DNA of 6,616 nucleotides from an uncultured Candidatus Peregrinibacteria bacterium. Lineage in GTDB: Bacteria > Patescibacteriota > Gracilibacteria > Peribacterales > Peribacteraceae. The notes under the pieces were generated by a model. That model was not told where the DNA came from, searched no databases, and was given only the letters and a program-made list of their open reading frames with translations. This document shows positions 6,581-6,616 of this stretch, piece after piece. The DNA lies in NCBI GenBank assembly GCA_903822115.1, contig CAIJNU010000012.1, positions 1 through 6,616 of the forward strand. Direction: 5' to 3'. Positions within the stretch are counted from its first letter, which is position 1; the number at the start of each line of letters is the position of its first letter. The position numbers and the translations under genes were made by a program.

Positions 6581-6598
6581 GATTCGAACGTTCGAATC
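6581..6598. repeat. 18-bp perfect palindrome
   Basis: GATTCGAACGTTCGAATC is identical to its reverse complement over all 18 bases and begins 26 bases after the membrane protein stop. It could fold into a 7-bp stem with an ACGT loop, but no T-run follows on either strand, so it is not a typical intrinsic terminator. A protein-binding operator for whatever lies to the right, or a remnant of a tRNA 3' end (the right half reads like a T-loop), are the alternatives. Confidence 0.6.
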
Positions 6599-6616
6599 CC
6601 ACCTGGATATGAATAA

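Noticed and set aside
6560..6616. tRNA gene at the right edge
   Set aside because: TTCGAATCCCACC looks like a T-loop and stem, but the five bases before the loop do not pair with those after it, and no matching acceptor strand is found upstream.

Overview
The window reads as an ordinary bacterial chromosomal segment with a slightly G+C-rich base composition and the standard genetic code (TGA is used as a stop in several genes). No Shine-Dalgarno motif is visible before any confident start codon. Each confident start instead follows a pyrimidine-rich (CU) leader. A membrane fusion protein that lacks the coiled-coil hairpin needed to reach an outer-membrane channel fits a cell without a classical outer membrane. 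Together these hint at a Patescibacteria/CPR-type lineage (for example the higher-GC Peregrinibacteria/Peribacteria), but that is inference; no marker gene is present to settle it.

Layout. Positions 1-2366 (+) form a tight three-gene efflux operon: the C-terminal end of a MarR-family regulator, a short HlyD/EmrA-like membrane fusion protein, and a 14-helix DHA2 (EmrB-like) drug:H+ antiporter, with gaps of 9 and 16 bases. Positions 2367-2982 hold no recognisable gene. They contain one plausible hypothetical ORF (2496 or 2571 to 2888), possibly coupled to or frameshifted from a short ORF starting at 2407. Positions 2983-5379 (+) encode a 798-residue transketolase with all the usual thiamine-diphosphate and substrate residues plus extra N- and C-terminal segments. 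A hairpin at 5392-5421 separates it from a convergent gene.

Positions 5436-6071 (-) encode an FMN-dependent nitroreductase of the NfsB type. Across a 202-base divergent intergenic region lies a 93-residue two-helix membrane protein of unknown function (6274-6555, +). The last 61 bases carry an 18-bp perfect palindrome.

Functional picture: the efflux operon looks self-contained, with a MarR repressor controlling export of a toxic compound, and the nearby nitroreductase could be part of a wider xenobiotic or redox response. The transketolase serves the non-oxidative pentose phosphate pathway and appears unrelated to efflux. No mobile element, CRISPR array or RNA gene was found. I see no clear evidence of a wholly new system; the most notable points are the uniform leader type, the hairpinless fusion protein and the extended transketolase.
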